A stretch of 64,000 nt of DNA from Streptomyces sclerotialus (GTDB lineage Bacteria; Actinomycetota; Actinomycetes; Streptomycetales; Streptomycetaceae). Every line of letters begins with the position of its first letter. Position 1 is the stretch's first letter. Shown piece by piece: positions 9,074-17,473 of the stretch. The stretch is from positions 3,558,501 through 3,622,500 of the forward strand of contig NZ_JBFOHP010000002.1 of assembly GCF_040907265.1 (NCBI RefSeq), given 5' to 3'. A program made the position numbers and the translations under genes. The notes under the pieces are model-generated. The model searched no databases, was not told where the DNA came from, and saw nothing but the letters and a program-made list of their open reading frames with translations.

Positions 9074-10834
9074 GTGGGCGGGACCGGCGGAGGCGGCGCG
9101 GTGAGCGGGACCGGCGGGCGTACGGGCCCGGAGCGGGCGGCGGGAGCAGCGCCGGAGGCACCGGAAGGGCCGGTTCCGGAGGCGCCGGAGGCACTGGCGG
9201 CCCCGGACGCCCCGGGCGGGCCCGCTGCCGCGGCCACCCGCCGCGGCCCCGTGGTCGCCGCCCTCATGCTCTGCATGGCGCTGGCCGCGCTGGACTCCAC
9301 GATCATCGCCACCGCCGTCCCGCAGATCGTCGGCGACCTCGGCGGCTTCTCGGTCTTCTCCTGGCTCTTCTCCGGCTACCTGCTGGCCGTCACCGTCACC
9401 CTGCCCGTGTACGGCAAGCTCTCCGACACCTTCGGCCGCAAGCCCGTCCTCGTCACCGGCATCGTGATCTTCGTCGTCGGCTCGCTGCTGTGCGCGGGCG
9501 CCTGGAACATGGCCTCGCTGATCGCCTTCCGCATCCTCCAGGGCCTCGGCGGCGGCGCGCTCCAGGGCACCGTGCAGACCATCGCCGCCGACCTGTACCC
9601 GATGAAGGAGCGGCCGCGCATCCAGGCCAGGCTCTCCACCGTCTGGGCCACCTCCTCCGTGGCCGGGCCCGCGCTCGGCGGCCTCCTCGCCGCGTACGCG
9701 GACTGGCGCTGGATCTTCCTCGTCAACCTGCCGGTCGGCGCGCTCGCCCTCTGGCTCGTGCTGCGCCACTTCTTCGAAGACAAGAGGGGCTTCGAAGACA
9801 GGAGGGGAGTCGAGGGCAAGAGAGACGTCGAGGGCAAGAGAGACGTCGAGGACGCCGTGCACCGCTCCCGTACGGGCCGGCCGGTCATCGACTGGCCGGG
9901 CGCGCTCGCCGTCTTCGTCTGCGGCGGGCTGCTGCTCACCGCACTCGTCCAGGGCGGCGTGGCCTGGCCCTGGTTCTCCACGCCCTCGCTGCTCCTGCTG
10001 GGCGGCAGCGCCCTGTGCGCGGCCGTCACCGTACTGATCGAACGCCGCGCCGCCGAACCGATCATCCCGGGCTGGGTCTGGCGCCGCCGCACCATCTCCG
10101 CCGTCAACCTGGCGCTCGGCGCCCTCGGCCTGCTGATGGTCGCCCCGACGGTCTTCCTGCCCACGTACGCCCAGGCCGTGCTGGGCCTCGGCCCGATCGC
10201 GGCCGGCTTCGTGCTGTCCACCATGACGCTGAGCTGGCCGATAGCGGCCGCGCTCAGCAGCCACGTCTACAACCGCTTCGGCATCCGCACCTGCGCGCTG
10301 CTCGGCATGAGCGCGGCCACGCTGGTGCTGCTGGCCTTCCCGCAGCTGCCGTACCCCGGTGCGGCCTGGCAGCCGGCCCTGCTGATGCTCGCGCTGGGAG
10401 CGGCGCTCGGACTGTTCCAGCTGCCGCTGATCATCGGTGTGCAGTCCTCCGTCGGATACGCCGAACGCGGGACCGCCACCGCCTCGATCCTCTTCTGCCG
10501 CCAGGTCGGCCAGTCCGTCGGGGCCGCGCTCTTCGGAGCCGTCGCCAACGCCACCTTGGCCGGGCAGCTGGCCGACGCGCCCGCCGGCATCCGCGCCGGG
10601 CTGCCGGACGGCCTGGACGCCGTCTCCAGGGCGCTGGAACACGCCGGCACGCTCACCGAGCGCGTCGCCGACCACCTGCGCCGCGCCGTCGACGTCACCG
10701 TCGAGCACGTCTACTACGGCGCCGCCGTCGCCGGACTGCTCGCCCTGGCCGCGCTGCTCTTCGCTCCCCGCCGCTTCCCCGTCCACGGTGACCTGCGGGA
10801 CGGGGCGGAGGGCGCGCCCGCCGAGAAGGGCTGA
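9074..10834 (+). CDS. MFS drug transporter, DHA2 (14-TMS) family
   Basis: This is a proton-antiport multidrug or antibiotic exporter of the EmrB/QacA type. I start at the GTG at 9074 behind GGAGGGGG; a GTG at 9101 with its own GGAGG is an alternative. A Gly/Pro/Ala-rich tail of about 60 residues precedes TM1. Family motifs are clear: LDSTIIATAVPQIVGDLGG (motif D1), GKLSDTFGRKPVL (motif A) and the motif-C-like VAGPALGG stretch. A cytoplasmic loop near residues 234-260 contains four copies of a charged 6-residue repeat. It is divergent from mfd and has no adjacent regulator, so the substrate is unknown. Confidence 0.9.
   Translation: MGGTGGGGAVSGTGGRTGPERAAGAAPEAPEGPVPEAPEALAAPDAPGGPAAAATRRGPVVAALMLCMALAALDSTIIATAVPQIVGDLGGFSVFSWLFSGYLLAVTVTLPVYGKLSDTFGRKPVLVTGIVIFVVGSLLCAGAWNMASLIAFRILQGLGGGALQGTVQTIAADLYPMKERPRIQARLSTVWATSSVAGPALGGLLAAYADWRWIFLVNLPVGALALWLVLRHFFEDKRGFEDRRGVEGKRDVEGKRDVEDAVHRSRTGRPVIDWPGALAVFVCGGLLLTALVQGGVAWPWFSTPSLLLLGGSALCAAVTVLIERRAAEPIIPGWVWRRRTISAVNLALGALGLLMVAPTVFLPTYAQAVLGLGPIAAGFVLSTMTLSWPIAAALSSHVYNRFGIRTCALLGMSAATLVLLAFPQLPYPGAAWQPALLMLALGAALGLFQLPLIIGVQSSVGYAERGTATASILFCRQVGQSVGAALFGAVANATLAGQLADAPAGIRAGLPDGLDAVSRALEHAGTLTERVADHLRRAVDVTVEHVYYGAAVAGLLALAALLFAPRRFPVHGDLRDGAEGAPAEKG
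9773..9853 (+). repeat. 18-bp in-frame tandem repeat in the MFS loop
   Basis: Four and a half copies of an 18-base unit (starts 9773, 9791, 9809, 9827, 9845) encode FEDKRG, FEDRRG, VEGKRD, VEGKRD, VED. The third and fourth copies are identical. The charged segment lies in a cytoplasmic loop, so copy number could vary without breaking the membrane fold. Confidence 0.9.
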
Positions 10835-10841
10835 GAGCCCG

Positions 10842-10865
10842 GCCGCCGGCTCGGGGAGCGGCGGC
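10842..10865. terminator. Hairpin between convergent MFS and coiled-coil genes
   Basis: GCCGCCG (10842-10848) pairs with CGGCGGC (10859-10865). It fills the short gap between the MFS stop and the proposed restored stop of the coiled-coil gene, which supports the shorter end of that gene. Confidence 0.55.
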
Positions 10866-12117
10866 TCAGTTCTCCGTGGCCGGCAGCCGGGTTTCGAGCG
10901 TGTCCTCCTCGTCCGGGTCGACGCCGTGCCTGGCGGGTGTCCCTTCGGGGGCGGGGGGTCTCGTCCTCGTAGGCAGCCGCCGCTCCGCCCGAAGGCGCCG
11001 TTTCACCCGAAGGCACCTCTTCGTACGTGCGCGGCTCCTCGGACGCGTGCGCTTCCTCGTACGCGTGCGCCTCCTCGGACGGGGCCTCCTGGAGCTCTTC
11101 GGTGTGCTCGCGCACGTCCTCGGCGCCGTCCGCCGCCACGTCGTACACGTGGCCGGAATCCTGCGCGTCCGCCGTGCCGCCGGCGTCGGCCCGCTCCTGC
11201 TCCGCCTGCTCCTGTTCCGCCGGTTCCTGCTCCACCGCGTCCGGGTCCTTGCCCATCAGGGTGGCCAGGCTGCTGCGTACATGGGCCATGTGGGAGCGCA
11301 GTTCCTCGCGGCGCTCCTCGTGCTCGCGCAGCACGCGCTCCGTGGCACGTTCGACGCGGGCGGCCTCTGCCTCGGCCTGCGCGATCAGGTCGGCGCCACG
11401 GGCGGCGGCCTCCTCGTCGATGTCGCGCGCGGTCTCCTCCATCTTGGCGTAGTAGCGCTGCGCCTCCGCGATGCGCGCCTCGCCACGCTCCTCCAGGGCG
11501 GCGATCCGCTGCTGCATGTCCGCTTCCTGTGCGGCCATCTCCTGTTCGGCCGCCGCCCACTTGCCGGCCTGGTCGTTCTCCTGCTCCTCCAGGACCTCGG
11601 CGGTGCGCCGCCGCATCTCGCGCAGCGACTCCTCCGCCTGCCGGCGCAGGTCCTCGGCCTCCTGGGCGGCCTCGGCCACCGTGGTGCGGGCCTCGGCCTC
11701 CGCGGCCTCCAGGGCGCGCGCCACGGCGTCCTCGGTGTCCTGGCGCAGCTCCAGGCTGTAGGTGTCGGCGGCGTCACCCTGCTCCTGCGCGTAGTCCGCC
11801 GCCTCCTGCTGCATGTGTTCGGCGGCCTCCGCCGCTTCGGTACGCAGCCGCTCCGCCTCGGACTCCGCCGTGGTCAGGATCAGCCGGGCCTGCTCACCCA
11901 GCGATTCGTACGTCTGGGGCGGCAGCTGGGCGAGGTACTCGCGCAGCCGCTCCAGCTCCGCGGTCATCTCGTTGGCCAGCACGGTGAGCCGGGCCGCCCG
12001 CTCCCAGCAGGAGTCGCGGTCCACGGAGAGCCCTTCGACCCTGCGGTCCACGTCCTCCGGACGGTAACCACGCCCTCGTACGACCTCGAACCCGTGAGGC
12101 GACACCGATGCACTCAT
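10866..12117 (-). CDS. DivIVA-like coiled-coil protein with probable 3' frameshift
   Basis: The N-terminus (MSASVSPHGFEVVRGRGYRPEDVDRR) has the DivIVA-like start of the Streptomyces coiled-coil proteins often annotated as cellulose-binding protein. Residues about 45-300 form a long Glu/Ala/Arg coiled coil, followed by an acidic tail (EEAHAYEEAHASEEP). Near 10953-10958 a run of six G on the + strand shifts the reading frame. Downstream, the literal frame becomes Arg-rich, loses G/C third-position bias, and runs about 120 bases into the convergent MFS gene to 10714. Removing one base restores acidic sequence (DPDEEDTLETRLPATEN) ending in TGA at 10866-10868. I annotate that end. A cytoskeletal or polar-growth role is inferred from the family. 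Confidence 0.75.
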
Positions 12118-12225
12118 CCCTCAAAGCCCCTCTCCGACAGCGACGTGGTCCGGCGCACATCTTTGTTGATCCGTCCGAAGCACCCATAACGCGACACTCC
12201 GCACCTATTCCTGCCCAAGGATGCG

Positions 12226-13260
12226 TTACTTTTCGCCAGAAGCCGGAATCGGCTCGTCGGCGCGCACGGCTCGGAACAGCTGCCGCGCTCTCTTCTCGTC
12301 CCACACGAGCACGTCACCCGCCCCGGCGACCTGCTCGCCGGAACCGGTCACGGGCACCGTCGTGGCCTTGCCCGAGCCGTCCGCCACCTGCTTCATCGAC
12401 AGTCCCATCTGCGTCAGGTCCACCACGCCCGTACGGCTGTCCACCCGGAGCGCCGCCAGCGCCGCGTCCAGCGCGGGCACCACCCGGAACGGGTTGAGCA
12501 GCACCCCGGGGCCGAGCATCTTCCCGGCCACCGCACTGATCAGTGCCCGCTGCCGCTGCACGCGTCCCAGATCGCCCCGGGGATCGCTGTAACGGGCCCG
12601 TGCGTACGCCAGCGCCCGTACGCCGTCCGTCCGCGAGCAGCCCGCGGGGAAGTCCGCGCCCGACTTCTCGTCCTTCAGCGGCGCGTCCAGGCACAGCCGT
12701 ACCCCGCCGAGCGCGTCCACGACCTGGACCAGGCCGAGGAAGTCGACCTCGGCGTAGTGGTCAACGCGCAGGCCTGTCGCCTGTTCGACGGTGCGCGAGA
12801 GCAGCTTCGCGCCGCCGATCCCGTACGCCGCGTTGATCTTGTTCTTGCCGTGCCCCGGCACCTCGACATAGCTGTCCCGCGGCAGGCTCACCAGATACGG
12901 GCCGCTGTCCCCGTAGTGCAGCAGCATCACCGTATCGGTGTTGCGCCCCGCGTCATGGCCCACGTGCAGCTCCTGCTGCTGCCCAGGGGACAGATCGCGC
13001 CGACTGTCGGAACCGACCAGCAGCCAGTTCGTGCCCTTGCCCGAGGACGGCCGCCCCGAATAGCCGCTCAGCGCGTCCATCTGGCGCAGCTGTCCGCCCG
13101 CCCAGAAGAACAGCGCGACGGCCAGCGCCAGGGCCAGCAGCACCAGCACCGTCACCAGCAGCGCGATCCGCCGTGGCCACGACCATCTGCGGCGCCGCCG
13201 CTCACGCCCCCCGCGGTACGGCGTCGACGAACTCGGCGGCGGCAGCGGTGGTGGGGCCAT
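12226..13260 (-). CDS. LytR-CpsA-Psr (LCP) family cell-wall glycopolymer transferase
   Basis: LCP enzymes attach teichoic-type or other glycopolymers to peptidoglycan from polyprenyl carriers at the outer membrane face. This 344-residue protein has a Pro-rich, very basic N-terminus, one membrane helix (about residues 30-55) and an extracellular LCP domain. The domain shows NWLLVGSDSR, RNTDTVMLLHY, SLPRDSYVEVPGHGKNKINAAY (the Arg and Asp that hold the pyrophosphate) and ALAYARARYSDPRGDLGRVQRQ. It has no visible C-terminal accessory domain. The divergent or upstream neighbours do not suggest a particular polymer. Confidence 0.92.
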   Translation of the reverse strand: MAPPPLPPPSSSTPYRGGRERRRRRWSWPRRIALLVTVLVLLALALAVALFFWAGGQLRQMDALSGYSGRPSSGKGTNWLLVGSDSRRDLSPGQQQELHVGHDAGRNTDTVMLLHYGDSGPYLVSLPRDSYVEVPGHGKNKINAAYGIGGAKLLSRTVEQATGLRVDHYAEVDFLGLVQVVDALGGVRLCLDAPLKDEKSGADFPAGCSRTDGVRALAYARARYSDPRGDLGRVQRQRALISAVAGKMLGPGVLLNPFRVVPALDAALAALRVDSRTGVVDLTQMGLSMKQVADGSGKATTVPVTGSGEQVAGAGDVLVWDEKRARQLFRAVRADEPIPASGEK

Positions 13261-13370
13261 ACCGGCATGATCGTGGCGCCCGCCCTGCCGCGCAGGTCGA
13301 GCGCCACGTATGACACGTCGTCACCGCCGTTCGGGGGACACTCCCCGGCGGCGGGACCGGTGCGTACCGG

Positions 13371-16184
13371 CTACAGCAGGCCGTCCCACATCTGCTCCAG
13401 CAGGACCGACCACCAGGTCTCCGGCGAGCCGAGCGCCGCCGGGTCCAGCGACGCCAGCTGCACCTGGAAGTCCGTGGTCCAGCGGCCCGCCTGCTCCGGG
13501 TTCAGCCCGTACCGCAGCCGCCACATCCGGCCCAGCATCGCCATGCAGCGGACGAACTCGGGCAGGCCGGTGTTCACGAACTGCGGCGCCGCCGCCTGCC
13601 CGTCGGGACCGTCCCCCCTTGCCTTGAGGGCATGGGAGGTACCCCCACCCAAGGGCACCGCCACGATGTGCGCCGTGCCGTACTGCACGCACAGCTGGCG
13701 GCCGAAGTCCGTACCCATCACCAGGTACGAGCCCGCGTCCGGGGCCGGCTGCACGCCCCGCTCCTGGGCCAGCTCGGCCAGCGTCGGCACCGGACGGCCC
13801 GGCTGCGCCTGGCCCCAGAAGAACGGGCCGAAATCGACCGGCACGCCCGCCCACACCAGGGTCTGCGCCACCACGTCGGGCACGCCCTGCCGGGAGACCG
13901 CGCGCTGGTCGAAGCGGAACACGCCCTGCGGACCGAACGCCTGCTCCAGCTCCTGGCCGATCGCCTGCGGCGGGACCGGCGGCGCGAGCTGGACCTGCGA
14001 CGGGTGCGGCAGCGGGACGCGTACCGGGGCCGGGCGCGCCGGGCCGTCCGCCACCTGGTGCAGCTCGCCCTGGTGCTCGACCAGATGACGTACGCCCTGC
14101 TGCCGCGAGGCGTGGTCGTGGCCGTACGCGGCGGTGTGGCTGATCCGCACCTGCGGCCAGGTCTCCCGGATCATCCGGGCGCAGTAACCGCCCGGCAGAT
14201 CGCAGGACTCCAGCTCGGTGTGGAGCTCCAGCACCTGCTGCGGCGGCACGTTCAGGCCGCGCAGCTCGTGCAGGATCTGCCACTCCGGATGCGGCGTACC
14301 GGGCGCCGAGCGCCGGATGATCTGCTGCTCGGAGCCGTCCGGCGCGCGGTAGCGCAGCACGGCCATGTAGCCGGGGCCGACGGTCGGCTGACCGCTCGGC
14401 GCCTGCGGATAGCCGTACCCGGGTGCGCCGGGCTGCTGCCCCATGGGAGGCGCGGGCGGCGGCATACCGGGGCCCGCGGGCGGCGCTCCGGGGCCGGCGG
14501 GCGGCACACCGGGGCCGGGCGGCGGCGTACCGGGGCCCGCCAGCATCGTGGCGGCCGCGTGCACGCCACCACCGGGCGCGCCGGGCCCGGCGGGGACGGC
14601 CGGAGGCGGCGTACCGGGGGCGGCGGGCGGCGGCGGAGGCGTACCGGGGCCGGCCGCGCCGGGCGTACCGGGCGGCGAGGGAGGCGGCGGCGCGTCACCA
14701 CCGGTCTTGGCTGCGCCCGTGTTGCCGGGCAGCGACGAGCCGTCGGCCAGCATCGTGGCGGCCGCGTGCACACCGCCGCCGGGCGCGCCAGGAGCACCGG
14801 GAGCGCTGGGAGCGCCAGGGGCACCGGGAGCCGCGGGGGCACCGGGCGGCGGCGTCCGCGAGCTGTCCGCCGCGTCCGGGGCGCCCGAGGGCCCGCCCGC
14901 ACTCGGGTCCAGCTGGGACACCATCTGCGTCGGTACGTAGCCGCCGGCCGGGCCACCGGGGGCGGCGGGCGGCGGGGTAGCGGGTGCCGCCGGACGGACC
15001 TCGGCCTTGTCGGCCGCCTCGTCCGCGATCTCGGCGGCGGACGGCCGGCCCGCTCCGGGGGCACCCGGTGGCGGGGGCGTGGCCGGTGCCGGAGGCGGCG
15101 GAGGCGTACCGGGAGCGGCGGGCGGCGGCGCACTCGTACCGGGCGCGGCCGCGGCACCCGGGGGCGGCGGCAGGTGCGTCACGGGCGGGCCGGACGGCGG
15201 CGGCAGGTGCGACAACGTGGGCGGGGACGCGGGAGCGGGTCCGGGAGCCGCGGCACCGGGGTCGTCAAGGGCGGGCGCGACCGCGGTGGGCGGCAGGTTG
15301 CTGCCGCCCGGCAGGAGTTCGGTCTTTGCCTCCGGGCGCACCGAAGGCTGCCCCGTACCCGCGTCCTCCTCGATCTCCAGCTGCGGCGCGAACACGGTGG
15401 CGGGCAGCCCCACGGACCGGTCGTCCCCGTCGTCGTCCGCGGTGATGTCCGTGCCCTCCCAGGAGGAGGCGGCGGAGGTACCCGGGGACGGCGCACCGGC
15501 CTCCGCGGGCGCCGGCTCGTCCTCCGCCACCGGCTCCTCCTCCGCCACCGGTTGCGGCGCCGACGCGGCGGCGGGCGGCACGGCAGGCGCGGCAGACGGC
15601 CGGGCAGGGGGCGCGGGGGCAGCCGGCGGCGCAGCGGCAGCCTCAGCGGGCTCAGCGGGCTCAGCGGGCTCAGCGGCAGCCGACGGGGCGGCAGGCTCGG
15701 CAGGTGGCTCAGCGGCAGCCTCAGCGGCGGCAGGCGGCGCAGCGGCAGGCTCCGCGTCGGAGGGCTGTGCCCCTTCCGGCTCCCGCTCCGGGTCCGTCCG
15801 CCGGTCCGGGATGCCGATCGCGTCGGCGGCCTCCTGCAGCCACTCCGGGGGCGTCAGCAGGAAGGACGTCTGCTCCAGATCGATCCGCTGCGGCGGCACC
15901 TCGGGCGCCGGTGCCGCGTCCGGCACGGAGCCGTACTCCTCCTCGTACCGGCGGATCACCTCACCCACCGGCAGGCCGGGCCACAGCGTCGTCTCGCCGC
16001 TGTCCCGGGCGATCACCAGCCGCTGCCGGCCGCCGTCGACGACCGGGCCGCCCTCACGGTCCTCCGCCCAGGCCACGAAGCCCAGGTCGAACTCGCGTAC
16101 CCGCACCTCACGCTGCTGGTACGCCAGCACCTCACCGTTGACCCAGCGCTCCGCGCGCTCCTGCGCCTGCGCGAACGTCACCAT
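13371..16184 (-). CDS. YrhB/Imm35-like, proline-rich, nucleic-acid deaminase and SUKH-4 fusion protein
   Basis: A 937-residue multidomain protein from an ATG with a strong GGAGGGG upstream. Residues about 1-100 resemble the YrhB/Imm35 immunity fold (ERWVNGEVLAYQQREVRV; LPVGEVIRRYEEEYG). Residues about 130-590 are Ala/Pro/Gly-rich with internal repeats such as GGGVHAAATMLA twice. About residues 600-700 look like a cytidine-deaminase-fold toxin domain: HPEWQILHELRG, then HTE (near 655) and CDLPGGYC, the H-x-E plus paired Cys zinc pattern. The C-terminus (from about 760) resembles SUKH-4 immunity domains (YLVMGTDFGRQLCVQYG; QFVNTGLPEFVRCMAML). It lies 6 bases after the WHH/SUKH-1 gene, so it is probably translationally coupled. 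Toxic, immune and regulatory roles are all possible. Confidence 0.75.
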   Translation of the reverse strand: MVTFAQAQERAERWVNGEVLAYQQREVRVREFDLGFVAWAEDREGGPVVDGGRQRLVIARDSGETTLWPGLPVGEVIRRYEEEYGSVPDAAPAPEVPPQRIDLEQTSFLLTPPEWLQEAADAIGIPDRRTDPEREPEGAQPSDAEPAAAPPAAAEAAAEPPAEPAAPSAAAEPAEPAEPAEAAAAPPAAPAPPARPSAAPAVPPAAASAPQPVAEEEPVAEDEPAPAEAGAPSPGTSAASSWEGTDITADDDGDDRSVGLPATVFAPQLEIEEDAGTGQPSVRPEAKTELLPGGSNLPPTAVAPALDDPGAAAPGPAPASPPTLSHLPPPSGPPVTHLPPPPGAAAAPGTSAPPPAAPGTPPPPPAPATPPPPGAPGAGRPSAAEIADEAADKAEVRPAAPATPPPAAPGGPAGGYVPTQMVSQLDPSAGGPSGAPDAADSSRTPPPGAPAAPGAPGAPSAPGAPGAPGGGVHAAATMLADGSSLPGNTGAAKTGGDAPPPPSPPGTPGAAGPGTPPPPPAAPGTPPPAVPAGPGAPGGGVHAAATMLAGPGTPPPGPGVPPAGPGAPPAGPGMPPPAPPMGQQPGAPGYGYPQAPSGQPTVGPGYMAVLRYRAPDGSEQQIIRRSAPGTPHPEWQILHELRGLNVPPQQVLELHTELESCDLPGGYCARMIRETWPQVRISHTAAYGHDHASRQQGVRHLVEHQGELHQVADGPARPAPVRVPLPHPSQVQLAPPVPPQAIGQELEQAFGPQGVFRFDQRAVSRQGVPDVVAQTLVWAGVPVDFGPFFWGQAQPGRPVPTLAELAQERGVQPAPDAGSYLVMGTDFGRQLCVQYGTAHIVAVPLGGGTSHALKARGDGPDGQAAAPQFVNTGLPEFVRCMAMLGRMWRLRYGLNPEQAGRWTTDFQVQLASLDPAALGSPETWWSVLLEQMWDGLL
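13611..13650. repeat. Palindromic repeat inserted in frame in the SUKH-4 domain
   Basis: The segment has GTCCCCCC at one side and GGGAGGTACCCCCACCC at the other, with CCTTGAGGG between. It encodes GGGTSHALKARGDGPD inside the otherwise well-formed SUKH-4 domain. A second copy with a different centre lies at 17144-17180 in the neighbouring gene. The sequence resembles a repeat I recall as scattered through Streptomyces genomes. Confidence 0.7.
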
Positions 16185-16190
16185 CGCGCC

Positions 16191-17201
16191 TCACCCCTCC
16201 ACCGGAACGGCGCGCGCGAAGCCACCGTCCACCATCAGGTTCGCCACCGTCTCCAGCTCCGGCGGATTGCCCGCGAGGCGCTCCAGGAACTCGTCGAAGT
16301 CCCGGCCGCACGGCAACAGCAGCCGTTCCACCCGCTCCTGGACCGTCCAGCCGTCCTGGTCCCGCGCGTCGTCGTACGCGCAGAACCACACCGAGCCGAC
16401 CGCGTCCCCCTTCACCTTCACCGCGATCACACCGCCCTGGACGAACCCGACGCCCAGATAGTCCTTCGTGAAGTGGTCCCGCAGGCACTTGTTCACGTAC
16501 ACGAGGTCGTTCACGGCCGCCTCGTCCCGCACCGTGAAGAACGGCTGGTCCACCAGCAGCCCCAGCTCCGGGTCGAGCGCGGCGCCTACAGGGGCGCAGC
16601 CGCCCGCCGCCTTCAGGAACGAGCGGTACGCACCCGGCAGGCGGTACCCCAGCGCCTCCTCGGCCTGGAGGACCGCGTCCTCGGAGACCGACACGTCACG
16701 GTGCGGCAGCCCGAAGTGCGTGGGGCGCACCTCCTGCAACGGGCGCGTGCCGCGCTTCTCGTGGTCCACCGCGGCCGTCGCCAGTCCACCGTGGTGCCGC
16801 AGCAGCGCCTTCACCTCGACCGGCACCAGCTGCACCCGCCGCGTTCCCGCCACGTGGTGCCAGGTCCAGCCGTGCGGCGTCGCCACCGACGGCACGTCCT
16901 CCCACAGCTCGTGCCCCTCGGCGTGCAGCGCGGCGTTGGCCGACACGAAGTCCGTCAGCCGCAACTCGTCGACACCGAAACCTTCCGGCGGCTCGGCGAT
17001 CTCCGCCGCCGCCCGCGCGTACGGCGAGAAGTCCGGGAACCCGCTCCCGTCCACCCGTACGCCCCTGGGAAAACGCGCTGCCCGGACCGGGTCCGGGAAA
17101 TGCACGACCTGCCCGGCGTAGGCCGTGTTCGGTGGCGCGGCACGTCCCCCAGCCTGGCGGCTGGGAGGTACCCCCAGCCCACTGAATGGACCTGTCGTCA
17201 T
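16191..17201 (-). CDS. WHH (HNH/EndoVII-type) nuclease domain fused to SUKH-1 (SMI1/KNR4) domain
   Basis: I start at the ATG at 17201 (AGGGGGC 8 bases upstream), giving 336 residues; an in-frame ATG at 17258 would add 19. Residues about 55-140 match the WHH branch of HNH/EndoVII toxin nucleases: GFPDFSPYA, ELWEDVPSVATPHGWTWHH (114-116 are the WHH), VQLVPVEV, then LLRHHGG. Residues about 170-320 form a SUKH-1/SMI1-KNR4 domain (ALGYRLPGAYRSFLKAAGG; FCAYDDA; FDEFLERL). SUKH proteins are usually the separate antidotes of such nucleases, so a nuclease and immunity-type fold on one chain is notable. It is first in an operon with the deaminase/SUKH-4 gene. Confidence 0.8.
   Translation of the reverse strand: MTTGPFSGLGVPPSRQAGGRAAPPNTAYAGQVVHFPDPVRAARFPRGVRVDGSGFPDFSPYARAAAEIAEPPEGFGVDELRLTDFVSANAALHAEGHELWEDVPSVATPHGWTWHHVAGTRRVQLVPVEVKALLRHHGGLATAAVDHEKRGTRPLQEVRPTHFGLPHRDVSVSEDAVLQAEEALGYRLPGAYRSFLKAAGGCAPVGAALDPELGLLVDQPFFTVRDEAAVNDLVYVNKCLRDHFTKDYLGVGFVQGGVIAVKVKGDAVGSVWFCAYDDARDQDGWTVQERVERLLLPCGRDFDEFLERLAGNPPELETVANLMVDGGFARAVPVEG
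17144..17180. repeat. Second copy of the palindromic repeat, in the WHH/SUKH-1 N-terminus
   Basis: GTCCCCCAGCC at 17144 and GGCTGGGAGGTACCCCCAGCC at the other end form a hairpin. It shares GTCCCCC and GGGAGGTACCCCCA with the copy at 13611-13650. It falls in codons about 8-20 and encodes GLGVPPSRQAGGR. Confidence 0.7.
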
Positions 17202-17473
17202 GGCGGTTGCCCCCTGGCTGGAACTGGCTACTGCCGCACAGCCTAAGCGCTCCGGCAACCCCCGCCCCCGCCCCTGTCCGCCCCCGGCGAGCGCCCGGAA
17301 GGCCCCCGGCGGCCGTCCACGGCACGCTCGTACACCCGTGCCACCGCACCCCCGGTCGGCCGACTGTCACAGACCGGTGACACCCCCATTGCAAGCCCGA
17401 CTTCCGCAACACCCAGCGCGTTTGGCAGGCTGACCCCCGCAGACGGGGGGATGCAGGGAGGGAAAGCACCGCC
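17202..17473. promoter_or_regulatory. Divergent promoter region of the two SUKH operons
   Basis: These 272 bases separate the WHH/SUKH-1 start from the YwqJ-like deaminase start, so both operons are driven from here. The + strand gene has a strong ribosome site (GGGAGGGAAAG). I see no convincing -35/-10 pair and no long palindrome. Confidence 0.5.

Noticed and set aside
8759-10786. Upstream extension of the mfd frame across the MFS gene
   Set aside because: The extension is antisense to a clear DHA2 transporter and has no conserved sequence; the ATG at 8758 has a ribosome site.
10714-10865. Literal C-terminal extension of the coiled-coil protein into the MFS gene
   Set aside because: Third-position G/C bias is lost and the sequence is Arg-rich shadow of the MFS gene; a one-base shift explains it better.
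15605-15735. Repeat array on the minus strand with 9-base units
   Set aside because: It encodes the Ala/Glu/Pro linker (AEPAEPAEP) of the deaminase fusion protein and is ordinary low-complexity coding DNA.
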